64,000 nucleotides of DNA from a bacterium. GTDB taxonomy: Bacteria; Bacillota; Clostridia; Lachnospirales; Lachnospiraceae. The translations under genes were made by a program, and so were the position numbers. The DNA lies in assembly GCA_023664305.1 (NCBI GenBank), contig JAMPFT010000003.1, positions 124,001-188,000 on the forward strand. Direction: 5' to 3'. The notes beneath the pieces were generated by a model. That model worked only from the letters and a program-made list of their open reading frames with translations. It made no database searches and was not told the origin of the DNA. Positions 42,133 through 51,552 of this stretch are shown here, piece by piece. Within the stretch, counting starts at the first letter, position 1. The number at the start of each line of letters is the position of its first letter.

Positions 42133-42258
42133 TGTTTCACAGATTATTTTAAAATGTTTCACGATTTTATGCTACAACATCTTGGGTTTCAATGTTTCAT
42201 GTGAAACATTATCTTGTATTGTAAAAAGAATATATTTCAAAATGTTTCACGTGAAACA
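42133..42258. other. parS cluster (two full sites, two half-sites)
   Basis: TGTTTCATGTGAAACA at 42193-42208 and TGTTTCACGTGAAACA at 42243-42258 are full parS palindromes; TGTTTCAC also occurs at 42133 and 42155 without a second arm. The two full sites are exactly 50 bases apart. The 393-bp gap around them is AT-rich and holds nothing else but the parA promoter. Confidence 0.85.
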
Positions 42259-42327
42259 TTGAAAAATCTTATAAAGGGAAAATACTATATTTAGAAAATA
42301 TCCTTTTCGAAAAAGTGTTTTCATAAT

Positions 42328-42705
42328 TCATCCTTTAGGATATGCTTCAATCCCAAGTGAGTACTTTACCTCATTTAGCAATTCATCCTCTGTCAAATCA
42401 TAGGGAAAAGGATCTGCATCCTCCATAATATTCTTCATAAGTTCATCATATGTTCCGCATTCTATAACAATAAACGGTTTACCTGAAAAACACACTTCAT
42501 CAACTCTGTAATACCGCTCCTTATATTCAAAAACCGGTCTTACAGAAATATTTTCTACGATATCGGTTCCCGAATGTGAAACCGTTCTTTGCGTATAAGG
42601 CAAGTCAACAGACACCTCGTTACCACCAAGTAACACAATAAATTTCTCTATTTTATCTTTTATTAATTCAAATTCATGTCTTGTGACACATTCATATTTC
42701 CACAT
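42328..42705 (-). CDS. Hypothetical protein (125 aa)
   Basis: A 125-residue acidic, soluble protein, clearly AT-rich compared with its neighbours. AGAAGG precedes the ATG. It has no signal peptide or membrane segment. The protein begins MWKYECVTRHEFELIKDKIEKF and has several beta-strand-like stretches; no family is recognised. It sits with a SUKH and a NUDIX gene between the parS cluster and rsmG, an atypical place that suggests acquisition. Confidence 0.6.
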   Translation of the reverse strand: MWKYECVTRHEFELIKDKIEKFIVLLGGNEVSVDLPYTQRTVSHSGTDIVENISVRPVFEYKERYYRVDEVCFSGKPFIVIECGTYDELMKNIMEDADPFPYDLTEDELLNEVKYSLGIEAYPKG

Positions 42706-42792
42706 AGCTATACCTTCTAAGAAGAATGATTTGAAAAATACAATTTTTCAAGCTCGTACATGATCTGCTTAGCGATTTTCTGTAAAAGTCAG

Positions 42793-43416
42793 CTAATCTA
42801 TTATTACTTTTTCCTGCACCATACTGCCGTATTTATTAATTTCCTCTTGCCACAGTTTTCTCAAATCATCCGTAATAATATTACCTCTTCCTTTTGCAAT
42901 TAATGCCTCTTCTCTCTCCTCAACCGAACGTCTGGTAGCTTCGCTGATTTTCTCACTCTTACAACACCTGAGAAAATCCTTTAAACTCCCTGCAATATAC
43001 TCTGCTTTGTTTCCTTTTTCATGATCACAAAAATATATTTTACCGGCATTATCTTTATTCAAACCAATCACGATATAATTTCCAAACGAATCGCAGGCCA
43101 CAGGAAAAACATCTCTTTCTAACCATTCTCCTAATTCAATATTATCAAAACTGAACTTAACCTCTCCGACGCCCCAAAAAAATCTTATATCCGAAGATAT
43201 TTTTCCTGCGTTAAATTTGGTTTTTGGAGTGTATCCTCCATTATATCTGCACAGAAACTTCCTATATTGAGCAGGCAATTTTATTTCATATTTTCTTTCG
43301 ATATCCGTCACTTTTTCTTCCACGCTGCAATTTAAAAATTTAGATATGAACAACCTGATTATCCTCCGCTCTTTATATGCATCACTTCTGTCGAACCGGT
43401 TTAGAATATCAATCAT
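42793..43416 (-). CDS. SUKH/SMI1-KNR4 family protein
   Basis: A 207-residue protein of the SMI1/KNR4 (SUKH-1) superfamily. ERKYEIKLPAQYRKFLCRYNGG (about 44-65) is the typical helix and loop, and PVACDSFGNYIVIGLNKDNAGKIYFCDHE (about 106-134) matches the family centre. SUKH proteins often act as immunity proteins to polymorphic toxins, but others have housekeeping roles. No toxin gene is visible here. It overlaps the NUDIX stop by 8 bases. Confidence 0.8.
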   Translation of the reverse strand: MIDILNRFDRSDAYKERRIIRLFISKFLNCSVEEKVTDIERKYEIKLPAQYRKFLCRYNGGYTPKTKFNAGKISSDIRFFWGVGEVKFSFDNIELGEWLERDVFPVACDSFGNYIVIGLNKDNAGKIYFCDHEKGNKAEYIAGSLKDFLRCCKSEKISEATRRSVEEREEALIAKGRGNIITDDLRKLWQEEINKYGSMVQEKVIID

Positions 43417-43831
43417 TACTGAAAGCTTGCTGTTCCTTCAACATTTCCACATGTAACATAATATGCCCGATATTTCCTTCGCCCGCGTATTTTTCCACAT
43501 TAAAAAAATCATGGTCAAGTGTTGACCAGTACAATTCGTTTTCGTCTCCCCTGACATCTATCTGCTTATTCAATCTCCCGATATAAACTTCCAAATAACA
43601 GTCATCCAAATGATAAGTAAAATCCATGAAGTGTAAAAGCGTAATATCCTCTCTTGTAATCGCCGTTTCCTCCTCCAATTCCCTGTACGCCGCATCCAGC
43701 CCGTTCTCGTTTACTTCTATCTTACCGCCCACAAAATTGGACAAGCCCTGATAGGGAGGTTTTCTCCTTTTACACATGAGCATTCTTTCACCATTTTCGC
43801 AAAATACCACGATTAAATTATATCCCTGCAT
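43409..43831 (-). CDS. NUDIX hydrolase
   Basis: A 140-residue NUDIX protein. The Nudix box runs GGKIEVNENGLDAAYREL then EEETAI, with the usual Gly-Leu end replaced by Ala-Ile but the key REL-EEE retained. The start LIVVFCENGERMLMCKRRKPPYQGLSNFVGG is like the MutT/8-oxo-dGTP and related families. It likely hydrolyses a nucleoside diphosphate derivative; the substrate is unknown. GAGGAAAA precedes the ATG. It is AT-rich like its two neighbours. Confidence 0.88.
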   Translation of the reverse strand: MQGYNLIVVFCENGERMLMCKRRKPPYQGLSNFVGGKIEVNENGLDAAYRELEEETAITREDITLLHFMDFTYHLDDCYLEVYIGRLNKQIDVRGDENELYWSTLDHDFFNVEKYAGEGNIGHIMLHVEMLKEQQAFSND

Positions 43832-43922
43832 TTTTCCTCATTTCTAAACCGTCAAGTACCTCCTGACAGTTACATCCAAAATAAAATCACAACCAGTTCT
43901 GTTTATTTACCCGTCAACCGTT

Positions 43923-44645
43923 TTACAAAGGATTCTTTGCCGGAAGTCCTGCCTTTCTGGGAAATTTTTTCGGGGTTTCCTTTATTTTTTCCATGACAAC
44001 CAGATTTCTGTAAATATCGGAATCAGGAAGCATAAATTCTACCTGTTCCTTTACCTTTCCTCCCAAAATAGAAATTGCATTCTCTGCGCTTTCCATTTCC
44101 TCAAATAACTTTTCCGACTTATAAGAGACAAACGCTCCTCCCACCTTTACAAAGGGCAGACAATACTCCGATAAGGTAGAAAGATTTGCCACGGCTCTCG
44201 AAACGCAAAGATCAAACTTTTCCCGCAGCAGATTGGATTTGGCGCAATCCTCCGCGCGTCCGTAAATTGTCTTGATCTCTGACAATCCCAGTTCATAAAT
44301 CACAGTATCCAGAAAATGAATCCGTTTATTCAGGGAATCTAACAAAGTTATCCGTAAACCGGGATACGCTATCTTCAGCGCCAATCCCGGAAAACCGGCT
44401 CCCGTACCTACATCGATCACGGAAATTTCCCGGAAAACATCATATGCTTTGACCAGAGAAATACTATCTATAAAATGTTTTTTCATTACATCGGAATATT
44501 CCTTAATCGCGGTAAGATTAATCTTTTCGTTCCATTCCGTCAACAGTTCATAGTATTTTAAAAACTGACCGATCTGTGCCTCACTTAAAGAGACGTTCAA
44601 CTGTTGCAGATCACTCTCAAATTGTGACGTGTCATATTGACTCAT
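43923..44645 (-). CDS. rsmG: 16S rRNA (guanine527-N7)-methyltransferase RsmG
   Basis: A 240-residue methyltransferase. VIDVGTGAGFPGLALKIAYP (about 69-88) is the S-adenosylmethionine-binding motif I, and the N-terminal helices LLTEWNEKINLTAIKEYSDVMKKHFIDS are typical of RsmG (GidB). It methylates G527 of 16S rRNA. The ATG at 44643-44645 follows AAAGG. It begins 33 bases after mnmG and lies in the usual mnmE-mnmG-rsmG order. Confidence 0.93.
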   Translation of the reverse strand: MSQYDTSQFESDLQQLNVSLSEAQIGQFLKYYELLTEWNEKINLTAIKEYSDVMKKHFIDSISLVKAYDVFREISVIDVGTGAGFPGLALKIAYPGLRITLLDSLNKRIHFLDTVIYELGLSEIKTIYGRAEDCAKSNLLREKFDLCVSRAVANLSTLSEYCLPFVKVGGAFVSYKSEKLFEEMESAENAISILGGKVKEQVEFMLPDSDIYRNLVVMEKIKETPKKFPRKAGLPAKNPL

Positions 44646-44678
44646 AGAACTGTGCCTTTCTGTATTCTGCAATTCTTC

Positions 44679-46586
44679 TCACTTTCCACTGTTTCCGCAG
44701 TATTCCATATAAACCAAAAGGACGGAAATATCTGCAGGGGAAACCCCTGAAATTCTGGAGGCCTGTCCGACGGAAACAGGCCTGAAAAGCTTCAGCTTCT
44801 GTCTCGCCTCAATTCTCAGAGAAGGAATATCGTCGTAGTCGATCGTCTGCGGAATTAGTTTTTTCTCCATCCTTCTGTACTGCTCTACCTGACGCTTTTG
44901 TCTGACAATATATCCCTCGTACTTTATCTCGATTTCCACCTGTTCGATTACCTCTCTCGGCAAAGGATGGCGTTCCGGGTCGATTTCCGACAGGGCTTCA
45001 TAGGAAAGCTCCGGTCTACAGATTAATTCCGAAAGACTGGCCGCGGTCTTTAAGGAAGAGCTTCCCCTGGATTCCAGAAAATCCTGTATTTCTTTACCCG
45101 CACCCACAAAGGTATTCTTCAGGCGGTTGATTTCGTCCTCTATCATTCTTTTCTTTTCCAACACAAAGCGGTAGTCTTCCTCTGAAACCAATCCCACCCG
45201 GTATCCCTTTTCCCGCAGACGCAGATCCGCATTGTCCTGACGCAGCAGCAGCCGATATTCCGCCCGGGAAGTCATCATACGGTAAGGCTCCCTGTTATCC
45301 TTTGTCACAAGATCGTCGATTAAAACGCCTATGTAGCTTTCCGACCGGTCAAAAATCAGGGGTTCCTTTCCCAATATTTTCATGGAGGCATTAATGCCCG
45401 CAACCAACCCCTGGCAGGCCGCTTCCTCGTACCCGCTGCTTCCGTTAAACTGGCCGCCGCTGTAAAGGCCCTCTATTTTCTTAAATTCCAGCGTGGGATA
45501 TAATTCCCCGGCGCTGATACAGTCATATTCTATGGCATAGGCATTCCTGACGATCTTACAATTTTCCAGACCCGGCACCGTCCGATACATGGCAAGCTGC
45601 ACATCCTCCGGCAGGGAAGAAGACATTCCTCCCACATACATTTCATTTGTAAATAATCCTTCCGGCTCTATAAAAACCTGATGTCTTTCCTTTTCCGCAA
45701 ACTTTACCACCTTATCCTCGATCGACGGACAGTATCTGGGTCCGGTTCCCTCTATAATACCGGCGTAAATAGGAGACCTGTCTAAATTCTTCCGAATAAT
45801 ATCATGAGTCTTTTCGTTGGTGTAAGTCAGCCAGCAGGAGGCCTGATCCTTTTGTACGGAATCAGGATCCGTGGAAAAAGAAAACGGAACAATTCTCTCG
45901 TCTCCAAACTGCTCTTCCATTTTTGAAAAGTCAATACTCCGCTTATCCATTCTGGCAGGCGTACCCGTCTTAAAGCGCCTTAAGGGAATCCCCATTTTTT
46001 CCAGAGAATCCGACAAATGATTGGCAGCCTGTAATCCGTTGGGCCCCGTATAAGTGATGGACTCTCCGCAAAGGCATCTGGCGCGCAGATAAGTTCCCGT
46101 ACACAGGATCACGGCCTTGCATTCGTACACTGAACCGTAAAAGGTTTTGACGCCGGTTACTTTTCTTTCCGAAAGAGATCCATCTGATATTTCCTCCCAT
46201 AAAAGATCACAGACCTCAGCCTGCTTTAAAGTCAAATGATCCTGATTTTCCAGAACCATTCTCATAGAGCGGGAATACTCCGCCTTATCTGCCTGAGCGC
46301 GGAGGGAATGAACGGCAGGCCCCTTTGACACATTCAGCATCTTCGACTGTATAAAAGTTTTGTCAATATTTTTTCCCATCTCGCCGCCCAAAGCATCCAG
46401 CTCCCTCACAAGATGTCCTTTGGAAGTACCTCCGATATTCGGATTACAGGGCATCAGGGCCACGCTGTCAATACTGACGGTAAAAATAACCGTTTCCAGC
46501 CCCAGTCTTGCGCAGGCAAGCGCCGCCTCACAGCCGGCGTGTCCCGCTCCTATCACACACACGTCCACTTTTTCACGAATTTTCAT
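44679..46586 (-). CDS. mnmG: tRNA uridine-5-carboxymethylaminomethyl(34) synthesis enzyme MnmG
   Basis: A 635-residue FAD enzyme. [22 protein letters not shown] (about 9-30) is the FAD-binding start of GidA/Mnm[23 protein letters not shown] (about 48-69) and [27 protein letters not shown] (about 283-309) are conserved. With MnmE it forms the cmnm5U34 modification of tRNAs. The ATG at 46584-46586 lies a base after the mnmE stop at 46588, so translation is coupled. Confidence 0.95.
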   Translation of the reverse strand: MKIREKVDVCVIGAGHAGCEAALACARLGLETVIFTVSIDSVALMPCNPNIGGTSKGHLVRELDALGGEMGKNIDKTFIQSKMLNVSKGPAVHSLRAQADKAEYSRSMRMVLENQDHLTLKQAEVCDLLWEEISDGSLSERKVTGVKTFYGSVYECKAVILCTGTYLRARCLCGESITYTGPNGLQAANHLSDSLEKMGIPLRRFKTGTPARMDKRSIDFSKMEEQFGDERIVPFSFSTDPDSVQKDQASCWLTYTNEKTHDIIRKNLDRSPIYAGIIEGTGPRYCPSIEDKVVKFAEKERHQVFIEPEGLFTNEMYVGGMSSSLPEDVQLAMYRTVPGLENCKIVRNAYAIEYDCISAGELYPTLEFKKIEGLYSGGQFNGSSGYEEAACQGLVAGINASMKILGKEPLIFDRSESYIGVLIDDLVTKDNREPYRMMTSRAEYRLLLRQDNADLRLREKGYRVGLVSEEDYRFVLEKKRMIEDEINRLKNTFVGAGKEIQDFLESRGSSSLKTAASLSELICRPELSYEALSEIDPERHPLPREVIEQVEIEIKYEGYIVRQKRQVEQYRRMEKKLIPQTIDYDDIPSLRIEARQKLKLFRPVSVGQASRISGVSPADISVLLVYMEYCGNSGK

Positions 46587-46587
46587 A

Positions 46588-48027
46588 TTACTTCCCCATA
46601 CAAAACTTACTGAAAATCTCGTCCACGAGATCGTCGTCCACCTCTTCCCCTATGATTCTTCCCAGGGAAGCGTAGGCGCTCATCAAATCAATAGAATAAA
46701 AATCCTCCGGCATTCCGTCCTCCACGCTTTTCTTTACAAGACACAGGGATTCATAAGCTTCCTGAAGTGCTTCCTTATGGCGGGTATTCGTTATAATAAT
46801 TTCATGATTCAGCTTGAGATCACCCCTGAAAAAGAGGTCTTTTACCGTTTTTTCAAGTTCCTCTATTCCTGTCCCGTCTTTCGTACAGGTTTTGATCATG
46901 GGAAAAGATTTATTCTCCGGAACCAGATTGCAAAACATTTTTTTAACGTCGTCATCCGTCAAAACACCTTCAAGATCACACTTATTCAATAAGACAATGC
47001 ATTTTTTACCCTTCAGCCCTGAAAACGCCTCCAGATCCATTTCGTCCAGGGGAAGAGAAGCATCCAGCATAAAAAGAATCAAATCTGCGTCTTCGGCACA
47101 CTTTTTAGCCTTTTCCACCCCTATTTTTTCCACTTCATCCTTCGCTTTCCGGATACCTGCCGTATCGGTAATTTTGAGATAAATGCCACCCCATCGAACA
47201 GACTCTTTTAAAGTATCTCTCGTAGTACCCGCTATATCGGTGACGATCGCCCGATCCTCTCCCAACAACAGATTCATCAGGGAGGATTTTCCTACGTTCG
47301 GTTTTCCAAAAATAACCGTATTGATTCCTTCCCGGATCAATCTGCCGTTATCCGCAGTTTCAATCATTTTTTTCAGATCCTGTAAAAGAACATCCAGTTT
47401 TTTACTTAATCTCTTCGGGTATTCCTCCAAGCTGATATGCTCCGGATCGTCCAAAGCGGATTCAATAAAGGCAATTTCATAAATCAGTTCGCCTCTCAGA
47501 CTCTTTATTTTCTCGTAAAGGCTTCCCGTCAAGTGATCTACGGACGCTGCAAGAGCAAGCTCGTTTTGAGAATGAATCACATCCATAACGGCCTCCGCCC
47601 TGGTTAAATCAATTTTGCCGTTTAAAAAGGCACGTTTTGTAAATTCGCCCGGCTCAGCCAGTCTCGCGCCTGCGGAAAGCGCCGCGGAAAGAATTTTCTG
47701 CATGACAAACAATCCGCCGTGACACTGGATTTCAACAATATCCTCCCCGGTATAGCTTTTCGGCGATTTCATAACTACCGCCAGCACCTCATCTATGATA
47801 AAATTTTTCCACTCGTTTTTTTCCAAAGAAACGAATTTGCCTATATTCACCGCATACCCGTAATACATCCTGTGAGATACGGCGGACTGCAGAATATTTT
47901 TTCCGGAGGGAGACCTGAAAATAAGATTTCCAACCTTCACCGCCTCTTCTCCGCTGATTCTGATAATGCCGATCCCGGAATCCGACAAGCCTGTGGCGAT
48001 TGCCGCTATTGTTTCTTTCCTGAACAT
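46588..48027 (-). CDS. mnmE: tRNA modification GTPase MnmE
   Basis: A 479-residue MnmE (TrmE). The N-terminal tetrahydrofolate-binding part starts [26 protein letters not shown]. The GTPase domain has G1 [12 protein letters not shown] (about 232), G2 in [10 protein letters not shown]3 DTAGIR (about 279) and G4 NKCD (about 346), and the C-terminus ends in the CIGK-like FSKFCMGK, with the essential Cys. The ATG at 48025-48027 has AAAGG before it; longer forms read through the intergenic repeat. It pairs with MnmG. Confidence 0.95.
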   Translation of the reverse strand: MFRKETIAAIATGLSDSGIGIIRISGEEAVKVGNLIFRSPSGKNILQSAVSHRMYYGYAVNIGKFVSLEKNEWKNFIIDEVLAVVMKSPKSYTGEDIVEIQCHGGLFVMQKILSAALSAGARLAEPGEFTKRAFLNGKIDLTRAEAVMDVIHSQNELALAASVDHLTGSLYEKIKSLRGELIYEIAFIESALDDPEHISLEEYPKRLSKKLDVLLQDLKKMIETADNGRLIREGINTVIFGKPNVGKSSLMNLLLGEDRAIVTDIAGTTRDTLKESVRWGGIYLKITDTAGIRKAKDEVEKIGVEKAKKCAEDADLILFMLDASLPLDEMDLEAFSGLKGKKCIVLLNKCDLEGVLTDDDVKKMFCNLVPENKSFPMIKTCTKDGTGIEELEKTVKDLFFRGDLKLNHEIIITNTRHKEALQEAYESLCLVKKSVEDGMPEDFYSIDLMSAYASLGRIIGEEVDDDLVDEIFSKFCMGK

Positions 48028-48054
48028 TTCTACACCTTTTTTTAAATCAACTAT

Positions 48055-48107
48055 CCCGCCGCAGGCAGCGTGACATCTATCTTGAAGCTCATTGCTCGCG
48101 GGAATAA
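48055..48107 (+). repeat. Stem-closed intergenic repeat, copy C
   Basis: Starts CCCGCCGCAGGCAGCG and ends GCTCATTGCTCGCGGGAATA with a short interior. It fills part of the 196-bp gap between mnmE and jag; the rest of that gap shows nothing. Confidence 0.6.
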
Positions 48108-48223
48108 AAAGGGAACTGCCACAAAACACAACATTTCTACAAAACACGGTAAAAATATCATGTCTTGTACGAAACCGACATTTTGCAGCAGCCCCTGTCA
48201 TTACCTGTTTTACGGATTTATAC

Positions 48224-48856
48224 TTATCTCTTTAAGGTAACTACAACCTTTCTGAAAGGCTCTTCCCCTTCGCTGTGAGTCGTGACATACTTATCATTCT
48301 GAAGTGCCGAATGAATAATGCGCCTTTCATAAGGATTCATCGGCTCCAAAGAAACGCTTCTTCTGGTTCTCTTTACTTTGTAGGCGATATTTTTCGCCAG
48401 GTTTTCTAACGTTTCCTTCCTTCTCTCGCGGTAATTCTCGGTATCAACCTTGACTCTGATATAATCCTCCGCGTCTCTGTTTACCACGAGAGATACGAGA
48501 TACTGAAGGGAATCGAGAGTCTGTCCTCTCTTGCCGATCAGAATACCCATATCGTCGCCGTTTAAATCTATATCCATTTCATTTTCTTTTTCATTGTAAA
48601 TTACATCGACGGTAACCGTCATATCCATAGCGGCAAATACGTCGTTCAAAAACTTTTTCGCGCTTTCCTCAGGAGACAATACTTCAATTTTAACAGCAGC
48701 TTTAATCACGGCAGATCTCGATCCGATTCCGAGAAAACCGCTGGATCCCTCGTCAATCACCTCGTAATCAAGCTTATCGCTGGTAACTCCGAATTTCTGA
48801 CAGGCCTCTGTAATCGCTTCGCTCACTGTTTTAGCGGATATTTCAATATATTCCAT
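48224..48856 (-). CDS. jag: Jag/KhpB RNA-binding protein
   Basis: A 210-residue protein with Jag-N (1-50, ISAKTVSEAITEACQKFG), then KH (about 80-150, MGILIGKRGQTLDSLQYL) and R3H domains (about 150-210, LEPMNPYERRIIHSALQNDKYVTTHSEGEEP), the standard Jag/SpoIIIJ-associated arrangement. It binds RNA in a complex with KhpA. The ATG at 48854-48856 follows GAGGG. It lies 62 bases after yidC. Confidence 0.93.
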   Translation of the reverse strand: MEYIEISAKTVSEAITEACQKFGVTSDKLDYEVIDEGSSGFLGIGSRSAVIKAAVKIEVLSPEESAKKFLNDVFAAMDMTVTVDVIYNEKENEMDIDLNGDDMGILIGKRGQTLDSLQYLVSLVVNRDAEDYIRVKVDTENYRERRKETLENLAKNIAYKVKRTRRSVSLEPMNPYERRIIHSALQNDKYVTTHSEGEEPFRKVVVTLKR

Positions 48857-48918
48857 ATTTTCCCTCATTTCTGCGCTGCATTTTACGCATATTTTTTCTG
48901 TCATTTTCCTGCCCGTTC

Positions 48919-50232
48919 TTACTGATTATTTCTTTCGTTATATTCCTTTACTTTGTTTGCCTTTGCCATCATACTGCCGGGCTTTATATTGACATTCCTG
49001 CTGTAGTCCGTAGCCTTTTTCATCGCTTCTTCCTTTTCGGCTTCCGTCATGGAAGATTTGATGTTTGCTTTGTTCTTCATGTTTTTCGTATTCATGTTGG
49101 CATAAGCATTCATTTTTTCCTGGGCTTCTTTCATCTTCTCAAGCTTCTTCGCGCTCTTGACGGAGTTCTTTTTAATGATATCCTCAAAGTCCATCTTGTC
49201 AAAATGCTTATTGATGACAACCTGCTGAATACTTCTCACGATACTGCCGGCTATCCAGTAAAGACCCATACCTGCAGGCAGCGTGAAGCAGAACCAGGCG
49301 GACATGATAGGCATAAACATATTCATCATCTTCATAGACTGCGCCATGGAAGAAGCCTGATCGTTTTCCGAAGTGTTCTGTTGAGGCATCAGCTTTACGT
49401 TAATCCATTGAGTTACGGCAGACAAAACGGGAATCAGTATCCCGCCGATCACAATTCCGATAGCGCCCACCGCCCATGCCGTTTTTACCAAAGTCATGGG
49501 AGAATCGCCGATGTTAAGGCCTAAAAAATTATTGTAGGTATCTATCAGGCCCCGGACATTACCGCTGCTTAAAATAAGATGACCTTCATAGACACATTCC
49601 GCCAGGCCGTAATGCTCCGAGACAGCCGCCAAATCAGCGGAAGAAAGCTTATTCAATATATCTATGATACCGTTGGAAATATTGGTGCCGTTCGTCAAAG
49701 CCTTTCCGTAAACGGAAACCGTACTTGCAATGGAATCAATTCCGGATTCCTGTAAAAAAGCCCCGTTGTCAAGAGCAATGATCTTGTCTGCCAGCACGCG
49801 AAATGTATTTCCTATTTTCGTGACATATGCCGGCATCGCATAGATAACACGGTACAATGCAAACAAAATCGGCATCTGTATCAACAGCTGCACGCAGCTT
49901 CCGCTGGCCGATACCCCGTACTTTGCGTAAAGAGCCTGAATCTCCTGATTCTTGGCCATCATGGAATCCTGATCCGTTTTTCCTTCGTATTTCTTGTTAA
50001 TCGCCTGCATCTCGGGATTCATCTTGGCAGAAAGCTTTGAAAACTTCTGTTGCTTGATGGTGAGAGGCAGCATTAAAAGATTTACTACAATTGTAAACAA
50101 GATAATAGCCAGACCTACGTTGGGAAGACCTATTTTATCAATGACAAAAAAGATGGCATTCATAATGTAGCCTAACAGTTTGGCTATAAACCCGATCGGC
50201 CCGCTACTCTGAGTCAATAAAATAAATTCCAT
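48919..50232 (-). CDS. yidC: Membrane protein insertase YidC/OxaA
   Basis: A 437-residue insertase. Helices lie at about 16-60, 105-125, 245-265 and 290-320. VNLLMLPLTIKQQKFSKLSAKMNPEMQAINKKY (about 50-82) and GVSASGSCVQLLIQMPILFALYRVIYAMP (about 105-133) are family motifs. There is a long outer segment between helices 2 and 3 (about 140-240) and a long basic tail (about 345-437). It inserts membrane proteins with SecYEG or alone. It starts behind AGGAGG-type bases, 25 bases from yidD. Confidence 0.94.
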   Translation of the reverse strand: MEFILLTQSSGPIGFIAKLLGYIMNAIFFVIDKIGLPNVGLAIILFTIVVNLLMLPLTIKQQKFSKLSAKMNPEMQAINKKYEGKTDQDSMMAKNQEIQALYAKYGVSASGSCVQLLIQMPILFALYRVIYAMPAYVTKIGNTFRVLADKIIALDNGAFLQESGIDSIASTVSVYGKALTNGTNISNGIIDILNKLSSADLAAVSEHYGLAECVYEGHLILSSGNVRGLIDTYNNFLGLNIGDSPMTLVKTAWAVGAIGIVIGGILIPVLSAVTQWINVKLMPQQNTSENDQASSMAQSMKMMNMFMPIMSAWFCFTLPAGMGLYWIAGSIVRSIQQVVINKHFDKMDFEDIIKKNSVKSAKKLEKMKEAQEKMNAYANMNTKNMKNKANIKSSMTEAEKEEAMKKATDYSRNVNIKPGSMMAKANKVKEYNERNNQ

Positions 50233-50257
50233 TTATCCTCCTGATTTTGCCGCTTTT

Positions 50258-50467
50258 TCAGGGAACGGGATCAAATCCTCCCTTTGAAAAAGGATTACAC
50301 CTCAATATTCTCCAGACAGCAAGAACAGTCCCTTTCAGAGCGCCGTATTTTTCTATGGCCTCAAGCCCGTATTGCGAACATGTGGGGATATAGGGACATT
50401 TTGTTCTTTTCATCGGAGAAATATATTTTTGATAAAATCTGATGCCGGCAATTAAAAATTTTTTCAT
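50258..50467 (-). CDS. yidD: Membrane protein insertion efficiency factor YidD
   Basis: A 69-residue protein of the YidD/haemolysin-type family with [36 protein letters not shown], whose three cysteines and SPxxxxxCxxxPTCSxY motif define the family. It lies between rnpA and yidC as usual. The ATG at 50465-50467 overlaps nothing but sits 4 bases before the rnpA stop region. It acts at the inner membrane near YidC. Confidence 0.9.
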   Translation of the reverse strand: MKKFLIAGIRFYQKYISPMKRTKCPYIPTCSQYGLEAIEKYGALKGTVLAVWRILRCNPFSKGGFDPVP

Positions 50468-50471
50468 AACC

Positions 50472-50825
50472 TTATTCTTTGCAGTGATACAATTTAACGA
50501 TATGGTGAAGCTTTCCAAGGTGAAGCAGGGCATTTTCTATTTCCGTATAACCTGCCGAGGCTGCGCTTTCCCTTGCAACGATTACAATATCCAAACCGCT
50601 ATTGAATACCGCTTCCTGTAACCGGTAACTTTCTCTTACCAGCCTCGTAACCCTATGCCTTACAACACTGTTTCCTACTTTTTTACTTACGCTGATTCCG
50701 ATTCTGTTCTGGTCGGCGCCATTTTCCTTTACATACATGACCAGATACCTGTTTGCGTAAGATCTGCCATACTTGTACACAAACCGAAACTGACGATTCT
50801 TTTTCAAGCTTTCGGAAAATCTCAT
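50472..50825 (-). CDS. rnpA: Ribonuclease P protein component
   Basis: A 117-residue Rnp[32 protein letters not shown] begins like other RNase P proteins, and [29 protein letters not shown] (about 40-68) is the RNR signature. It binds the catalytic RNA of RNase P to mature tRNA 5' ends. It is followed by yidD and preceded by rpmH with a terminator-like hairpin in between. Confidence 0.95.
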   Translation of the reverse strand: MRFSESLKKNRQFRFVYKYGRSYANRYLVMYVKENGADQNRIGISVSKKVGNSVVRHRVTRLVRESYRLQEAVFNSGLDIVIVARESAASAGYTEIENALLHLGKLHHIVKLYHCKE

Positions 50826-50882
50826 TTACTCCTCCGGAATACCCGATAAAATCCTTTTGCCCAACAATTTCTTATAAGAAGA

Positions 50883-50907
50883 GAAAAAGGCCACATTTCT
50901 GCGGCCT
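50883..50907 (-). terminator. Hairpin between rpmH and rnpA
   Basis: Minus-strand AGGCCGCA/TGTGGCCT stem with a GAAA loop (50888-50907) and TTTTT after it. It probably lowers rnpA expression relative to rpmH. Confidence 0.65.
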
Positions 50908-50942
50908 CGCACAATTCTTGTAACCTGTCACATTTCCGTGAA

Positions 50943-51077
50943 TTATACTGATAATTTCTTTCTTCCCTTTGCACGTCTTGCCGCCAAAACTTTTCTTCCG
51001 CCGGGAGTACTCATCCTGGCCCTGAATCCGTGAACTCTTGCATGAGAACGCTTTTTAGGCTGATATGTCATCTTCAT
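50943..51077 (-). CDS. rpmH: 50S ribosomal protein L34
   Basis: A 44-residue L34, short enough to be missed by simple gene finding. The protein starts [20 protein letters not shown] and ends GRKKLSV, with [20 protein letters not shown] typical of L34. GGAGG lies before the ATG at 51075-51077. It is the first gene of the minus-strand origin operon. Confidence 0.97.
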   Translation of the reverse strand: MKMTYQPKKRSHARVHGFRARMSTPGGRKVLAARRAKGRKKLSV

Positions 51078-51119
51078 CGAAACGCACCTCCTTCCATTTT
51101 TCAGGAAAATAGCATATTG

Positions 51120-51148
51120 ATTGTATAAAAAAAACGGGACAATGTCAA
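51120..51148 (-). promoter_or_regulatory. Promoter of rpmH
   Basis: Minus-strand TTGACA (51143-51148), 17-base spacer, TACAAT (51120-51125): near consensus. Confidence 0.85.
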
Positions 51149-51149
51149 G

Positions 51150-51475
51150 AAAAATTCAGTAAAAATCACGTTTTTCACAAAAATAAATTTTTTTGAAAAA
51201 GATATTAACATAGTTATCCACATAAAATCTGATAATAACAGTTATTCACATCCTGTTGATTATTTGTGGATAAATCAAAAATAAACAATGATTATCCTGT
51301 TAAACGAATGTGAAAACAACCCTGTTTTTCCTTTAAAATAAAGGATTTTTTTATTTACAAAAATTATCCACTTATTCACATAAATATCCACACATCTCTA
51401 TGTACAATTTATTTATAAACATATTTATCCACATCCTGTTGATAACTTTATACCTGTTATGTTCATAACTTGCAT
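51150..51475. other. Chromosome origin region (oriC)
   Basis: The AT-rich gap between divergent rpmH and dnaA. DnaA boxes: TTATCCACA at 51214 and 51425, TGTGGATAA at 51265 (opposite strand), TTATCCACT at 51364, ATATCCACA at 51384, and TTATTCACA at 51242 and 51372. Box density, position and flanking genes all fit oriC. The melting region is not defined; the most AT-rich part is 51150-51200 and 51340-51420. Confidence 0.9.
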
Positions 51476-51504
51476 TTGAAATCTAAAAGAATCTATATTA
51501 CAAT
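51476..51504 (+). promoter_or_regulatory. Promoter of dnaA
   Basis: TTGAAA (51476-51481), 17-base spacer, TACAAT (51499-51504), about 48 bases before the dnaA start and beside the last DnaA box, which would allow autorepression. Confidence 0.75.
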
Positions 51505-51552
51505 AGAAACATACTTGCCTCACCGCGTTAATTTATGATAGAAAGGTCAAAT

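Noticed and set aside
42328-43831. Complete toxin-immunity or prophage locus
   Set aside because: No toxin, integrase or phage gene is present, only a SUKH protein with two others.
46675-46705. Extra copy of the AATAGAATAAAAA box in mnmE
   Set aside because: It lies inside a conserved coding region and lacks the hairpin and the rest of the box.
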